A stretch of 64,000 nucleotides of DNA from Ampelomyces quisqualis (Eukaryota > Ascomycota > Dothideomycetes > Pleosporales > Phaeosphaeriaceae). Positions within the stretch are counted from its first letter, which is position 1, and each line of letters begins with the position of its first letter. A model generated the notes under the pieces. It was not told where the DNA came from, ran no database searches, and saw only the letters and a program-made list of their open reading frames with translations. The stretch covers positions 930,001 to 994,000 of the forward strand of contig JAGTXZ010000009.1 in NCBI GenBank assembly GCA_018398575.1, in the 5' to 3' direction. This document shows, one piece after another, positions 1 to 10,278 of this stretch. Both the position numbers and the translations under genes were made by a program.

Positions 1-1707
1 CTCGACGAGGTCGCCGCAGACTTCGCGCGCGATTTCCATGACATCGTTTTCGTGAAAGGCAGACTGTAAGGATCCTGATGCTGCTGGAGGGATGCTTTTG
101 TTCGAGGCAGACGTGGGATCGTTTTCGCTGATACCTTCTACAATAGATGCTGGAGACGATGTTGTTGCCGTTGTTGTCCATCGCTCACTCGTAGCGTCTC
201 GCCGCGAATCCACGTGTGCCTCAGAGTTTGCGGATACAGGCGGGCTTTGAAATCGACTTTGAAGATGCGAGGCATTGGCGTTTTTTGACGTTGGTGTTCC
301 TGCAGTTGGTGTTGCCGCCGGATGAATTGGAGATGCACCACCTGCTGCACTAGAACTACTACGCAGCCAAAAGCTCACGTCTTTGAAGCATGCTGGGTAC
401 TTGCTGAACGGGACGAAGCGCTTGATCGGTTGGCTCTCGCTAAATTGGGAGAGGAAGCGCGTGTCCTTGGACCAAAATAGACGAATGTCGGGGATCGAGT
501 ACAGCAGCATGGCAATGCGCTCCAGCCCTAGACCAAATGCCCACCCAACCCTTTCTGGCACCGAGGCGTTGTCGAGAATCGGCTGTGAGACCACCCCGCA
601 GCCTAGAACCTCGAGCCAGTCTCCCTGCCAGAAGACTTCGAGTTCCCAGCTGGGCGAGGTGAAGGGGAAGTAGGCCTCTACCCAACGCACCTTCAAAGGC
701 TCATCGGGAGTCGCCGCGTCCGAAGCACCCTTTGCAGCGTTGAAAATGGTAACGACCATGTCCTCCAAGCTCCGTTTCAGGTGAGCTGCAATGGCTTCAG
801 CTTCTTCTGGCGCATGCCTTGGCTGCAGAGGGTTCCGCTCAATGTGGAAAGGCGGATTGGGATCTTCAACTGCAATGTCATGTCTAGGCAGTTTCTTCAT
901 GTCCTCCCAAATCACATCGGCGATCGACTTTCCCGCTCTTCCTGCTTGTTGTCTGTCCCATGTCCGTGCTCCTTCCATTTGGTGGAAGACGGGGTAGTGG
1001 CTTCGATCAATGGCATCTCGACGGTACACGTCTGCGCTGATCAGATAGCCCTCGCTTTCGTTGGCACGGAACGTATCAGCCTGATGTGCTGATGTGTGAG
1101 TCCGTAGCACGGTGCTCTTGTTGATGTAGTACGTGTCAGTTCGATTGCGTCCAACGTGATCCAGTGGGAAGCCCAGCGAATCGAAATTCTGCTCGGTTGT
1201 GACGATTGGGAATAGGTTGTTGTGGGTTTTGTAGCCAGGAAACCTTGACTCAATGAGTTTGCGGGTAATAGTCAAGGGATGGTCCGCTTGAAGATGAAGT
1301 CGTCGAGGTATGGCTTCGACAATCGATGTAGGGACATTTACCCACTCGTCGGTCGGATATGTCTTTCCTTCGACAATGATGTTTTTTGGTTGCGTGTCTG
1401 ACCATTCTTAGATACTGTCATGGACAAAACCGACCGGTACTGGCTGGTAGCAGATTGCAGCTTGATGAAGAACATATGCGACTACCACGCGGCTTTCATC
1501 ATCGCTAACAGCCCAGATACAATCGGAGCTTGGCTCATGGTGTTGCCGGCCGAGAAGTGATAATCACATGACGGAAAACTCACCTGAAGAATTGTGTCTC
1601 ACTGAATGCAGCCACGGCCAAGGTGACAGAACCTGTCCCTGCAATCGCAAACTTGCATTCCGACCTATTTGACGGCACAGTGCCGCAGATGATAAACGTA
1701 TCCTCAT
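1..1707 (-). CDS. MSF1: Mitochondrial phenylalanyl-tRNA synthetase, C-terminus cut by window edge
   Basis: Charges mitochondrial tRNA-Phe in the matrix. The class II catalytic core is clear, including HTSAHQADTFRANESEG, TSPSWELEVFWQGDWLEVLG and WAFGLGLERIAMLLYSIPDI, then IRLFWSKDTRFLSQF leading into the FDX-ACB anticodon-binding domain. The start at 1707 gives a basic presequence beginning MRIRLSSAALCRQIGR and ending RHNSS; in-frame ATGs at 1743 and 1803 are alternatives. One intron runs from donor GTGAGT (1583) to an acceptor at about 1398 or 1407; both keep frame. About 100 Ser/Thr/Pro/Ala-rich residues (62-370) sit inside the FDX-ACB domain, between KDVSFWLR and AFHENDVMEIAREV. The gene continues left of base 1. 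It is divergent from the carrier gene at 1962. The identification is firm; the start and acceptor are less so. Confidence 0.93.
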
Positions 1708-1961
1708 ACTCGGTGAGGAGTATCTCGAGCCTTTCTGTTGCATGCAAGTGGACGCGGTTCCAGGTGATGCCAAGCCCGGCCTACCGGTATTGCCGACATG
1801 CATGTTTTACCGAATGACGTCCGTTCGCTTCGCCAATTCTTCGACATCTCGGTTGCATAACAACGACCGAAGTCGACGACCTTACTCCACAATTGTCCTT
1901 GTCATAATCCTGCGTTTCCCTGTATGGAGTACACGGGGCTTTCACAGCATTCTTCATCATT

Positions 1962-3032
1962 ATGGCGGTACTCACGAAGAAGGTGAGCGCACCGGAGTTA
2001 AGCAAGAGCAAGGATGTCAAGGTCACCCAGATATCCTATCCGTTCTGGTTTGGTGGAAGCGCGAGTTGTTTTGCGACCTTTTTCACACATCCATTGGATC
2101 TAGGTTAGCTCTTCCGAAGTTTTAGGTGAACAATGGCTAACAGTCGTGCAGTCAAGGTACGAAAAAGCTATCGAATCCTCAACACAGTGATACTTACCGC
2201 CAAAGGTCCGGTTACAAACACAAGCAACCGGCGCTGCGCGACTAAACATGTTGCAAATGTTTAGCCATGTCGTGCGACACGACGGTATCATGGCTTTATA
2301 CCGAGGCGTGGGTATCCCATAAGCCGGAGCGCCCAGAGCTTTCTCTAACAGACCTTACAGATCTCCGCCGCACAACTCCGACAAGGAACATACAGCATGA
2401 CGCGCTTCGGTGTCTACGAAACCCTCAAAGACCGCATGACTACGCCCAACAAGAAACCCTCGTTCCTCACACTCGTCGGCATGGCCTCAATATCAGGCTT
2501 CCTCGGTGGCTTCGCCGGCAACCCCGGCGACATCCTCAACGTACGCATGCAAAACGACGCCGCATTACCTCGCGAACAGCGCCGAAACTACAAGCACGCG
2601 ATCGACGGAGTGTTCCGCATGGCGCGCGAGGAAGGAGTGAGAAGTTTATGGAAAGGCGTATGGCCAAATTCCTCGAGAGCCGTATTAATGACCGTTGGAC
2701 AACTAGCGACATACGATGGATTCAAGCAGACATTGTTGGAATACACGCCGCTGAAAGATGGCTTGTCGACTCACTTCACAGCCTCGTTCCTCGCCGGTTT
2801 CGTCGCGACGACCATTTGCTCGCCCGTCGACGTCATCAAAACTCGCGTCATGAGCTCGAATGAACACCATCATATTTTCAAGCTGGTGACGGATATCACC
2901 AGGCAAGAGGGCATTCGTTGGATGTTCAAGGGCTGGGTGCCCAGCTTTATTCGCGTCGGGCCGCATACGATCTTGACCTTCTTGTTCCTGGAGCAACACA
3001 AGAAATGGTATAGGCAGTTGAACGATATGTGA
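1962..3032 (+). CDS. DIC1: Mitochondrial dicarboxylate carrier (SLC25 family)
   Basis: Inner-membrane carrier expected to exchange dicarboxylates such as malate or succinate for phosphate. Four exons: 1962-2103, 2152-2156, 2206-2307, 2361-3032, giving about 306 residues, the usual carrier length. Exon 2 is only 5 nt. Together with the last base of exon 1 it supplies the Val-Lys of the first signature HPLDLVKVRLQTQ, and skipping it breaks the frame. Signatures two and three are also visible (NPGDILNVRMQN and SPVDVIKTRVM), with RPxGT-type six-helix architecture. Introns of 48, 49 and 53 nt have GT donors; the first and third have CTAAC branch points. The identity as DIC rather than another SLC25 member rests on recalled similarity of YSMTRFGVYE and neighbouring segments. 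Confidence 0.92.
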
Positions 3033-3823
3033 GCGCATGCAACGCGGCAAAGAGGAGCGTGGGAATATGTTTTGGCTAGCTGTTATTCTGCTTGATACCA
3101 TTCGGGCGGCGTGTTTTGATGTTCTTGGTCACCTCTTCAATATCTGCATCTATAGGCGTTTTCATCATTCGGTACAGATACGAAGTCAAACTTGTGTTTA
3201 GCCAAGTGCTTGGAACTCACATCTCGTGATTTGTTGACGGAGTTCGTTTCAACTCAGGCATCATAATGCCGCGCGCAAATAGCACGAACATCTCCAATAT
3301 GCCAGAGCATCGTCTCCCACACGAAGGAGAGGTTAAAAATATTTCTTCATTAACATACTCTAATCTCTCGTTCACACTAAAATCGCAAACGAATGCCGCC
3401 CAGGGGTATAGTGCGTAGAAACAACCAAACGCCTTGTCCCGATTCAAAGTGGGGACCGAAAAACTCTCCCATGCAGTCAAAAGCAAGCCAAAAGCCAGAA
3501 CAAACAAAACGCCACAAACACATGCCAAAAGTGTAGCCTCGGTTCCATCCCATCTTATGTCCACTGAAAAGCAACAAACGCCTTACCCAGAATCGAATCG
3601 TAAACCGTATTAGCCATCCGTGAATAAAAACCAAGGTGAAACGCCTTTCCCGCGATCGAACAGTAGACCGAACACTCTATCGTGCGAAGAAAAGTAAAAT
3701 AGAACTCACGGTCGCGAGCCCGAAGTAAAGTAAAATCAAAGTCCTCGGCGTGAGGGGGGAAAAGAAAAAAGTAACGCCATGCAATGTTCTCGTATCAATC
3801 AACAATGTGCAGCCGTGCGCCCA
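3033..3823. other. Intergenic region between convergent genes
   Basis: This holds the 3' ends of the carrier and dynactin genes. On the minus strand, 3076-3264 has codon-like sequence ending IDADIEEVTKNIKTRRPNG, interrupted in frame by one TGA at 3219. No family was recognised, and a 30-nt intron removing the stop would be unusually short. I do not call a gene here. Confidence 0.4.
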
Positions 3824-6800
3824 TCACATGAGATCCACCAGGCTTTCAAAGGCAGATGACTCGACCTCGTATTTTCCATCGTGGTCGATCAAGCTCTCGA
3901 ACACGGACGACTCGACATCGCGGGTAATGAGACTTTCGAAGGCGGATGAAGCCTCCTCGGTGATTGCGGAAAGCTGAATATTCAGATCGTAATGCTCCCA
4001 AGATGTGGTAGCACTCTGCAGAGCCGCTTGCCATTCTAGTCGCGTGGGTCCAAGGACAAAAGCCGCATGCTTAGGTCGGGTGTTTGCTGTTGGACGCGCA
4101 AGTATTTCTTCCGAGCTCTGGCTGAGCGTGGAATGGGATTGAGGCGGCACCGGTTTATATATGCCTTGACGGTCCGCCCAGCGGTTGGCAGTGCTTTCAT
4201 TGTCATCCGCATTGGCTCGGCGCATTTGGCTGAAGGTGTGTCTCAGATTGTTGTCGAACATGTCGGCGTTTTCGCGTGCCCGCAGCCAGTGGTTCTCAGT
4301 CTGGAGAGCGGATAGGAGAGCCTCGAGCTGAGCTGGCAAGGCGCGCGATGCGGATGAGTGTTCCGCTGTCTCTGCTGCTGGTTTTGTTACATCCTGTAGA
4401 GGAGAAGCGTGGTCGGACTGCTCGGAGCGGGCCACATTCTGCTCAAGAGCCTCAATCTTCATTTGCTGAACGTGAAGCTGCTGCTGCAACTGTGTCGCCT
4501 GAGAGTCAGCTTGCATGAGCTTGTCGCGAAGCTCTTGAACGTTGGCAACCTTGTTGGAAGCATCTCGGAATTTGGCTTGGAGGTGCTCGATCTCGAGACT
4601 CTTAGTCTCGATTACTCGTTCCCGCTCATGGAGGCTAAGCAGTGTCGCTTTGTGTTCTGCTTTGAGGTTGTCCAAGAGTACCGATGATTCGGAGTTCTTC
4701 TTCCTGGCTGCTTCTATCTCTCTCGCTTTCTGTGACCACGGTGTTGCTCCACGAACAATCTCGCTGCTGTTCATGAGCACTGACGCATCCTCGACCCAGT
4801 CATTGAGCTGGAACACGATGATGTCGATTTCGTCGAACTCTGCACTCCAGAAAAATCGTAGAAGATCGGACAGGTCGTTCGACATCAAATGGAACTTGCC
4901 ATCCTCGTCGAAGGCAGAGATGACTACTTTGAGAGCTTTTTGGCCCCACTCGGAGGCTTCGCGAGCGGTGCGGCGCAACAAGGTCTCAACGCGAATGATG
5001 TCGTCAAGAGCCCCGTCGAGATGTGGGTAGAGACCGTCCTTTCGGAGCGTCTTGACAGTCCTGAGCAGCTTTTGCGCAGCAAGCATAGCCTTGTTGCAGC
5101 TCGCTGTTGGCGGAGTGAATCGACCCAGCGCGTTCTGGGCCGCTTCCAGGACCGAGCTCTTGTCCTCAATTTGAGCTCCACCATCAACGAGTACTTCATT
5201 GCCGTAATTGACCAAGAATTTGAGCATGGTCATAACAACAGCAAGATTGCTGTCCAAGTACTCCAGGCTGGCACTGATGTTCCGGACGCTGGTCAATGTC
5301 GTATCCTCTGGGAGTGCTGCCAATGCCGTCTGTCGGCCCGCAAGGATGTCATCCTGAATCTTTGTTGACCGCTTGAAGGAACCGGCAAGTTCACTGAAAT
5401 TGACCTCGTCCACCTTTAGGGCTTCGAGTCCTTGGTCGAGCGTTTTCTCGATAGTGTTGACCTCGCCATACGTGGGACCATATGATGCGAAGTCCGTCAG
5501 AGGAGCAGCGGCCATAGCAGACCATAGACGATCACTACCGGCTCCGAGAATAGCGAGATGGTAGACTGCCTCGACACAAAGCAGCCTTGACATGGCTTCT
5601 TCGAGGCCACCGTCGTAACTCAGCTGCCGGTCGGTGGCGCCCAAAAGCGATGCGATGAGGGATGCTTTAGCTGCGATGCTCTTTGAAACGAAGTAGGCCC
5701 GCACAGGTTCGCTGTTACCGAACTCTGGTGACTCGGCCTCTGTGCAGATAGCAAGTCGTTCCACCGCCTCGTCTCCCCGTACTTTGCGTAGTTCTGACGT
5801 GATCTCCTTGCTGGTCGCTTGCACGTTTGATGCGCGCAGGCGTCTGTTGAGGTCCATGACTTCATTGAATCGCCCGGTTGTGTCTTTGACCTGCGTCTCG
5901 GTCATGTTGCGTGAGGTCTCTGCATCGGCCATCTTGCCTTGCAGCTCGAAAACGAGTTCGCGGAACTTGGAAATGAGGACCTGATGATCTGCGATGGTTG
6001 CTTCCTGATCCTGGATCTTGCGACTTTGCTCTGCTATCTCGGTGTCCTTAACAGCGAGCTCAGCCAGGAGGTCCTCGGCCTCGTCCATGTGCTGTGCTTC
6101 AAGCTCGTCGTTCAGTTCTTTGAGGCTTTCCAAGTCTCGTATGGTTGCAATCTGGGTGGAAATTCTATCTTCCAACTCCTGGTTCTTGTTCGTGAGCTCG
6201 TTGGAAATGTCCTCGAACTCGGCAGCTGCGTCGACCTGCGCACGCAGGTGCTCGATGATGGAATCGGCCTTGTCAATTCTATCGGTCAGGTCGGCATTGT
6301 CATGCTGAACAGCCTCGAGGTCTGCAACATCCGATTCAAGTTCCGCCACGCGTGCTTTGTTATCCCGCTCACGCTCTTCTGTCATTTCTTTGAGGGCGAC
6401 AAGGGCATGTCGTAATCGGTCGTTCTCATGCTGCAGGCGATAGTACCCAACCTCTTGCTTGTCATCTTCTGTCATGTCGGTAGTGAAGAGCTCGGCCTCC
6501 TCGCGTAGAATTTCGAGTTCCATGTCCCTCTCCTCCAGCTTCGAACGGAGAGCGTCCAATTCTGACTCGGCCTGCTCGGCGCGCTCCTCAGCCATCTCCT
6601 TGTCGAGAAGCGCAAGCTCCCAGTCGGCCTCGTGAACTTCATGAGCTCTCATGAGTTTGTCGTGGTCTGCTTGCAACTGTTGCATCTGGGCCTTTGCTTC
6701 CGTCGCGTCCTGATGTAGTGTCTGGCATTTGCTCTGGAGTTTCTGGATGATGCCATGGAAGCGGTCTCGCTCGTCCTTAGCTTGAGACAAGTCCTTCATC

Positions 6801-7354
6801 AGCTCCTGGTCTTCGCTATGCTGCTTCTCGAGATGTCTGATCTTGGTCTGTAGCGTCTCAACATTGCTGTCCCGGCGTGCCCTGCTTGCGGCTGATGTGG
6901 TAGAAGCTGCAATGCTTGGTCGTGACGCGCCAGGAAGGGGCCTGGGAGGTGCTGGAGTGGCGGAGGTAGATGTGGACGATGACCCTGCTGTGCTGGCTTT
7001 GCGTGCGGGCGCGCGGAGAGTGGTGGGTGCGGAGGTGGAGGAAGAGGCAGGTGTGACTGACTGCCTTCTGGTGATGGTCGAGGCCCTTGGGGCAGTCCTG
7101 GAGGATATGGAGGCTTTCGCCTTTGGCTGTGAGATGATGCGAACCACATTGGACTCCCGGACGAAGAGTCCGTGGCCGGGCGGGCAGGTGAAGTATCTTT
7201 CACCGCGGAGACTACCGTCGTTCTTGCCGTCGGCCGTCGCCAGCTCGAGTCCCAGCCAGGAGCCACCAGCTACGTGGATTTCTCCAAAAAACTTTACGAC
7301 CCCGCGTTGGGACGCGGAGGTCTCGACTACGGTGCCGACTTTGTACTCTGTCAT
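3824..7354 (-). CDS. DCTN1: Dynactin large subunit p150Glued
   Basis: Largest dynactin subunit, linking cytoplasmic dynein to microtubules and needed for nuclear and vesicle movement in hyphae (nudM/ro-3 in model fungi). It is an intronless 1176-residue frame. Residues 5-75 form the CAP-Gly domain (QRGVVKFFGEIHVAGGSWLG, GERYFTCPPGHGLFVRES). A Ser/Thr/Ala/Pro-rich basic linker follows (about 80-165), then long heptad-rich coiled coil (about 165-530), the dynactin domain (about 530-860) and a second coiled coil (about 900-1000). The end is odd: three short repeats of the form ESS(A/V)FESL lie in the last 45 residues. It is convergent with the carrier gene. Confidence 0.95.
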   Translation of the reverse strand: MTEYKVGTVVETSASQRGVVKFFGEIHVAGGSWLGLELATADGKNDGSLRGERYFTCPPGHGLFVRESNVVRIISQPKAKASISSRTAPRASTITRRQSVTPASSSTSAPTTLRAPARKASTAGSSSTSTSATPAPPRPLPGASRPSIAASTTSAASRARRDSNVETLQTKIRHLEKQHSEDQELMKDLSQAKDERDRFHGIIQKLQSKCQTLHQDATEAKAQMQQLQADHDKLMRAHEVHEADWELALLDKEMAEERAEQAESELDALRSKLEERDMELEILREEAELFTTDMTEDDKQEVGYYRLQHENDRLRHALVALKEMTEERERDNKARVAELESDVADLEAVQHDNADLTDRIDKADSIIEHLRAQVDAAAEFEDISNELTNKNQELEDRISTQIATIRDLESLKELNDELEAQHMDEAEDLLAELAVKDTEIAEQSRKIQDQEATIADHQVLISKFRELVFELQGKMADAETSRNMTETQVKDTTGRFNEVMDLNRRLRASNVQATSKEITSELRKVRGDEAVERLAICTEAESPEFGNSEPVRAYFVSKSIAAKASLIASLLGATDRQLSYDGGLEEAMSRLLCVEAVYHLAILGAGSDRLWSAMAAAPLTDFASYGPTYGEVNTIEKTLDQGLEALKVDEVNFSELAGSFKRSTKIQDDILAGRQTALAALPEDTTLTSVRNISASLEYLDSNLAVVMTMLKFLVNYGNEVLVDGGAQIEDKSSVLEAAQNALGRFTPPTASCNKAMLAAQKLLRTVKTLRKDGLYPHLDGALDDIIRVETLLRRTAREASEWGQKALKVVISAFDEDGKFHLMSNDLSDLLRFFWSAEFDEIDIIVFQLNDWVEDASVLMNSSEIVRGATPWSQKAREIEAARKKNSESSVLLDNLKAEHKATLLSLHERERVIETKSLEIEHLQAKFRDASNKVANVQELRDKLMQADSQATQLQQQLHVQQMKIEALEQNVARSEQSDHASPLQDVTKPAAETAEHSSASRALPAQLEALLSALQTENHWLRARENADMFDNNLRHTFSQMRRANADDNESTANRWADRQGIYKPVPPQSHSTLSQSSEEILARPTANTRPKHAAFVLGPTRLEWQAALQSATTSWEHYDLNIQLSAITEEASSAFESLITRDVESSVFESLIDHDGKYEVESSAFESLVDLM

Positions 7355-8925
7355 GGTGTTTTGGGCGACAGACTATGCTTTTGAGTGTCGCTGGAGATGT
7401 TGAAAGTGGGTGTAGTTGACGAGAAGGAACATTGGGAAATCACGATACTTAACGGGCAGGCGCGTCAAGCGCGCTAGTGAAGCTCGGCCAACCACACGTC
7501 AGCGGGTCTAGCCGGAGCTAACATCACGCTAGTGGCGCTAGTGGCCTGCCCATCTTCGAGTTGTGAAATCGTTGGGTCCGTCAGATCATAGTAAACCTTG
7601 GAGGATACAGTGCATTCTCGTAGGAGATCTTTGGTGTCCGATCATAGAGTGGTGTGTATCTCCCAGCTCTACTGTGTCCTGGTCAACATTCATGCCCACA
7701 GCTCAGCCCGTTGGCTACAGCACCATTCACCACGGCAATCGAGAAAACAATACAATAGCTGGGAGCGTTCGACGCTCTCTAATATGCATAGTTGTGGTCT
7801 TCGCTTCGTAGGACTGCATTCTCCAGGCTATCTTATCAGTTGGGCGAGCTATCTGCCCAACCTATCGCCTAGCGCGTCACGTACCAAACTTCGACGCGAC
7901 TTATGGTCTGATTCTCCTCATTCGATATGCCGCGAATCATGAAAGCATCGCAACGTTATCAGCCCACTTTGCTACACCTATCCAGCATGTGACACTCCAC
8001 GTCTCAACAACAAGAGCCTGACTTGCTACCTCACATCAACGCCCATGCCTAATGAACCACCGCACATGCCCCTCCTGATCTCACAACGACACGATACTGA
8101 AGACGTTGAAGGAATTGGTAAGCCAGGTTTACGTTTTGAATGTTGTCTAGGCTTCTCCATGAGTCAATACACTGTTTACTTTGCTAGTCTGTCATTTTGC
8201 TCGTCCTTGCTATCCTTGTATTTGACCCACCTGATCAGCGACGCATCCAGCATGTCAGAACCTTCCGCTAACCAGGATCTTGTTCTCCCAGGGGCATCGC
8301 ACGGTGACAACGAAAGTAGAGCACGAGCTCGAGCTCGAGCCCCAGCCCCGACCACTACAGCGCCACCTAGGAAGTACAACCAGTAGACATCCCACAAGTA
8401 ATTGTGCCCGAATCTACCGAACCGCTTGTTTAGCTATGCTACTACCACTGAGGCCGTGACTTGGACCATGAAGTTTCCTGGGTGCAGGCAATACGACTAC
8501 GAGCATGTCAATTGTATCTTTGTCAGACGAGAACATGCGTGGCTTGAAATGAGACCAGGACCTATATACTAACATTAAGTCAAGCAACAATTCGGTATCG
8601 CGCACGTAAATCCTGGATTGATACAAATCTTGTATGCCCCGTCACAGCTCATAGTCTTCAGACGACGTTGAGTTATATCCTGAAGGTTAACAGACTGCAC
8701 TAGACTTGTGTCAACGTGTAGTCGTCCGATCACGAATTATTGCAAGGCTTAGTGATGCTACGATTTCATCTCGAACAATTTTCCTGCAAGATCATGTCCT
8801 ACTTGAATCACACTTGTTTGCCCTGACTGTTCACGGGTCAGCTCCCGTGACTATCACAGCAATCTTTACTTTCATCGCTATAAAAATGAGTGAACATCTA
8901 CACCCTCATACCATGACGAGCAAGT
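7355..8925. other. Long intergenic region, no supported gene
   Basis: About 1.6 kb between the dynactin start and the orphan gene at 8926. Several short open frames exist on the plus strand (7563-7942, 8045-8386). The frame ending at 8435 (DIPQVIVPESTEPLV then stop) looks codon-like but could not be joined to a start with credible splice sites. 8320-8346 is a short GAGCTC-rich repeat. No RNA gene was seen. Confidence 0.5.
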
Positions 8926-9411
8926 ATGTCTTCTCTCATTCCTAATCAGCCAGCATCCGATCCTCCTCCTCAACCCCCATCTAGTCCACCCTATCCCCTC
9001 GCCCAAGTCCCCCTTCCCATCTGGCCCGCCCCTTACCTTACCACCATTTTCCGACAAATCTCCCCGCACCTCATACATTCCAACTTCAAGATCTACATCC
9101 AACACTTCGAGCTCTTCCGGCGTGGTCTTCTCACCAAAGACATGTTCAACACCGGCGTGACGACCATATATCCGATCATCAACACATCGGCGTTGGAGGA
9201 TTGGCATGTAAATTTCCTGGAAGACGACACAGTCCTAGCGAGAATTTACGCAAAGGAGGGCTTCTTGAGGGTAGTGGACGCGATTGATGTAGCCTTCAGC
9301 CCGTATATGCAGCCAGGATTTGATTTCATACTTGGGGCGCAGCAAAATTTTGCCGGGTGGGTTTTGGCGACGAGGAACGAGAGGAGGAGGAACGGGTTGA
9401 GCCTTGAGTAA
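8926..9411 (+). CDS. Hypothetical protein, copy 1 of a tandem orphan pair
   Basis: A 161-residue intact frame of unknown function. The N-terminus (about 1-35) is Pro-rich and probably disordered. The rest has alternating hydrophobic segments, including TGVTTIYPIINTSALEDWHV (77-96) and YAKEGFLRVVDAIDVAFSPY (about 109-128). There is no signal peptide or membrane helix. The start is preceded by a TATAAAA-like element at 8880. A similar, broken gene lies 320 bp downstream with a matching upstream element, so I infer a local duplication. No family was recognised, and the coding status rests on frame length and the paralogue. Confidence 0.5.
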   Translation: MSSLIPNQPASDPPPQPPSSPPYPLAQVPLPIWPAPYLTTIFRQISPHLIHSNFKIYIQHFELFRRGLLTKDMFNTGVTTIYPIINTSALEDWHVNFLEDDTVLARIYAKEGFLRVVDAIDVAFSPYMQPGFDFILGAQQNFAGWVLATRNERRRNGLSLE

Positions 9412-9733
9412 AGGGGTCGTGTGGGACATGGAGAAGGAGGTTCATAAAAGTTATGCCTGGGAATGCTCAGGTAGCTGTTTTCCGCAAATGAACAAAGTCT
9501 TTACATTTACCTTGACTCCAGTCTACGCGCGCTTGTGATGAGATCAGAATAGCTGTGCTAACCTACCAAACGAACGCCCTGTATATGTACACTAGGATCA
9601 CTTCCTACGGCAGTCACGCGTACGTGCCTTAATAGTTCGCTGATCGTGTCCGCGACTATGACGGCAATCTTCAAAGCCATGCAGGATTAATCAATAACTA
9701 CATCTTCCTACATGTTACACTCACCACTTCGAC

Positions 9734-10106
9734 ATGTGCCCCTCTTCCTTTCCTCCCCCTCCAGCACTCTCAGACCCACAATCTCTATCCGTCAACGCCC
9801 TTGTAGTCCATCTATCCACCCTTCTGCCCACTCAAATAGTCTTATGCATACGTTGACGGCGTCGCCATACATTACCCAATCATCAACACCCCTGGGTCGA
9901 GAGCTGTGCATACGCAGCTGCTACATCACAAGGAGGAAATTCCGGCGGTGCAAACTAGGGAAGATTATTGGCATTTGATGGGGGCTATAGAGATTTTGTT
10001 TGAGAGGCATGGGGATGAGGATGAGGGGTTTGGTGAAAGGGATGGATGTGCAGGGCAGGATTGCGAGTCTAATGAGGGCGACGAGGGAGAAGAGGATCAG
10101 TATTGA
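9734..10106 (+). pseudogene. Copy 2 of the tandem orphan pair, frame-shifted
   Basis: The first frame starts at 9734 with a Pro-rich N-terminus and reaches a TGA at 9854. The homologous continuation is in the next frame from 9849: YVDGVAIHYPIINTPGS, matching GVTTIYPIINTS of the gene at 8926. A weaker match follows (TREDYWHLMGAIEILFERHG against YAKEGFLRVVDAIDVAFSPY). A 1-nt shift near 9848 explains the change; no splice pair was found there. After about 10000 the frame is acidic and low in complexity, so the 3' end is uncertain. An intron or a sequence error could also explain the break. Confidence 0.4.
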
Positions 10107-10278
10107 GTTGGAGCCGGAGTGGATGAGTATGTTTTTGTGTGTAGAAGTAGAAAGAAGAGTAAGTATGGAAACGAGGAATTGAAAAGTACCGGTGGTACGA
10201 GGACAGTCGCATGTTGTTTCTGTTGTAGGTGGATTCACCTTCTCACCTCTGGGTGGTATCTTCCTCCGAACGACTCGC

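Noticed and set aside
8045..8435. Possible small gene with Arg/Ala/Pro-rich middle and codon-like end DIPQVIVPESTEPLV
   Set aside because: No pair of splice sites joins the start frame to the end frame, and no domain or paralogue supports it.
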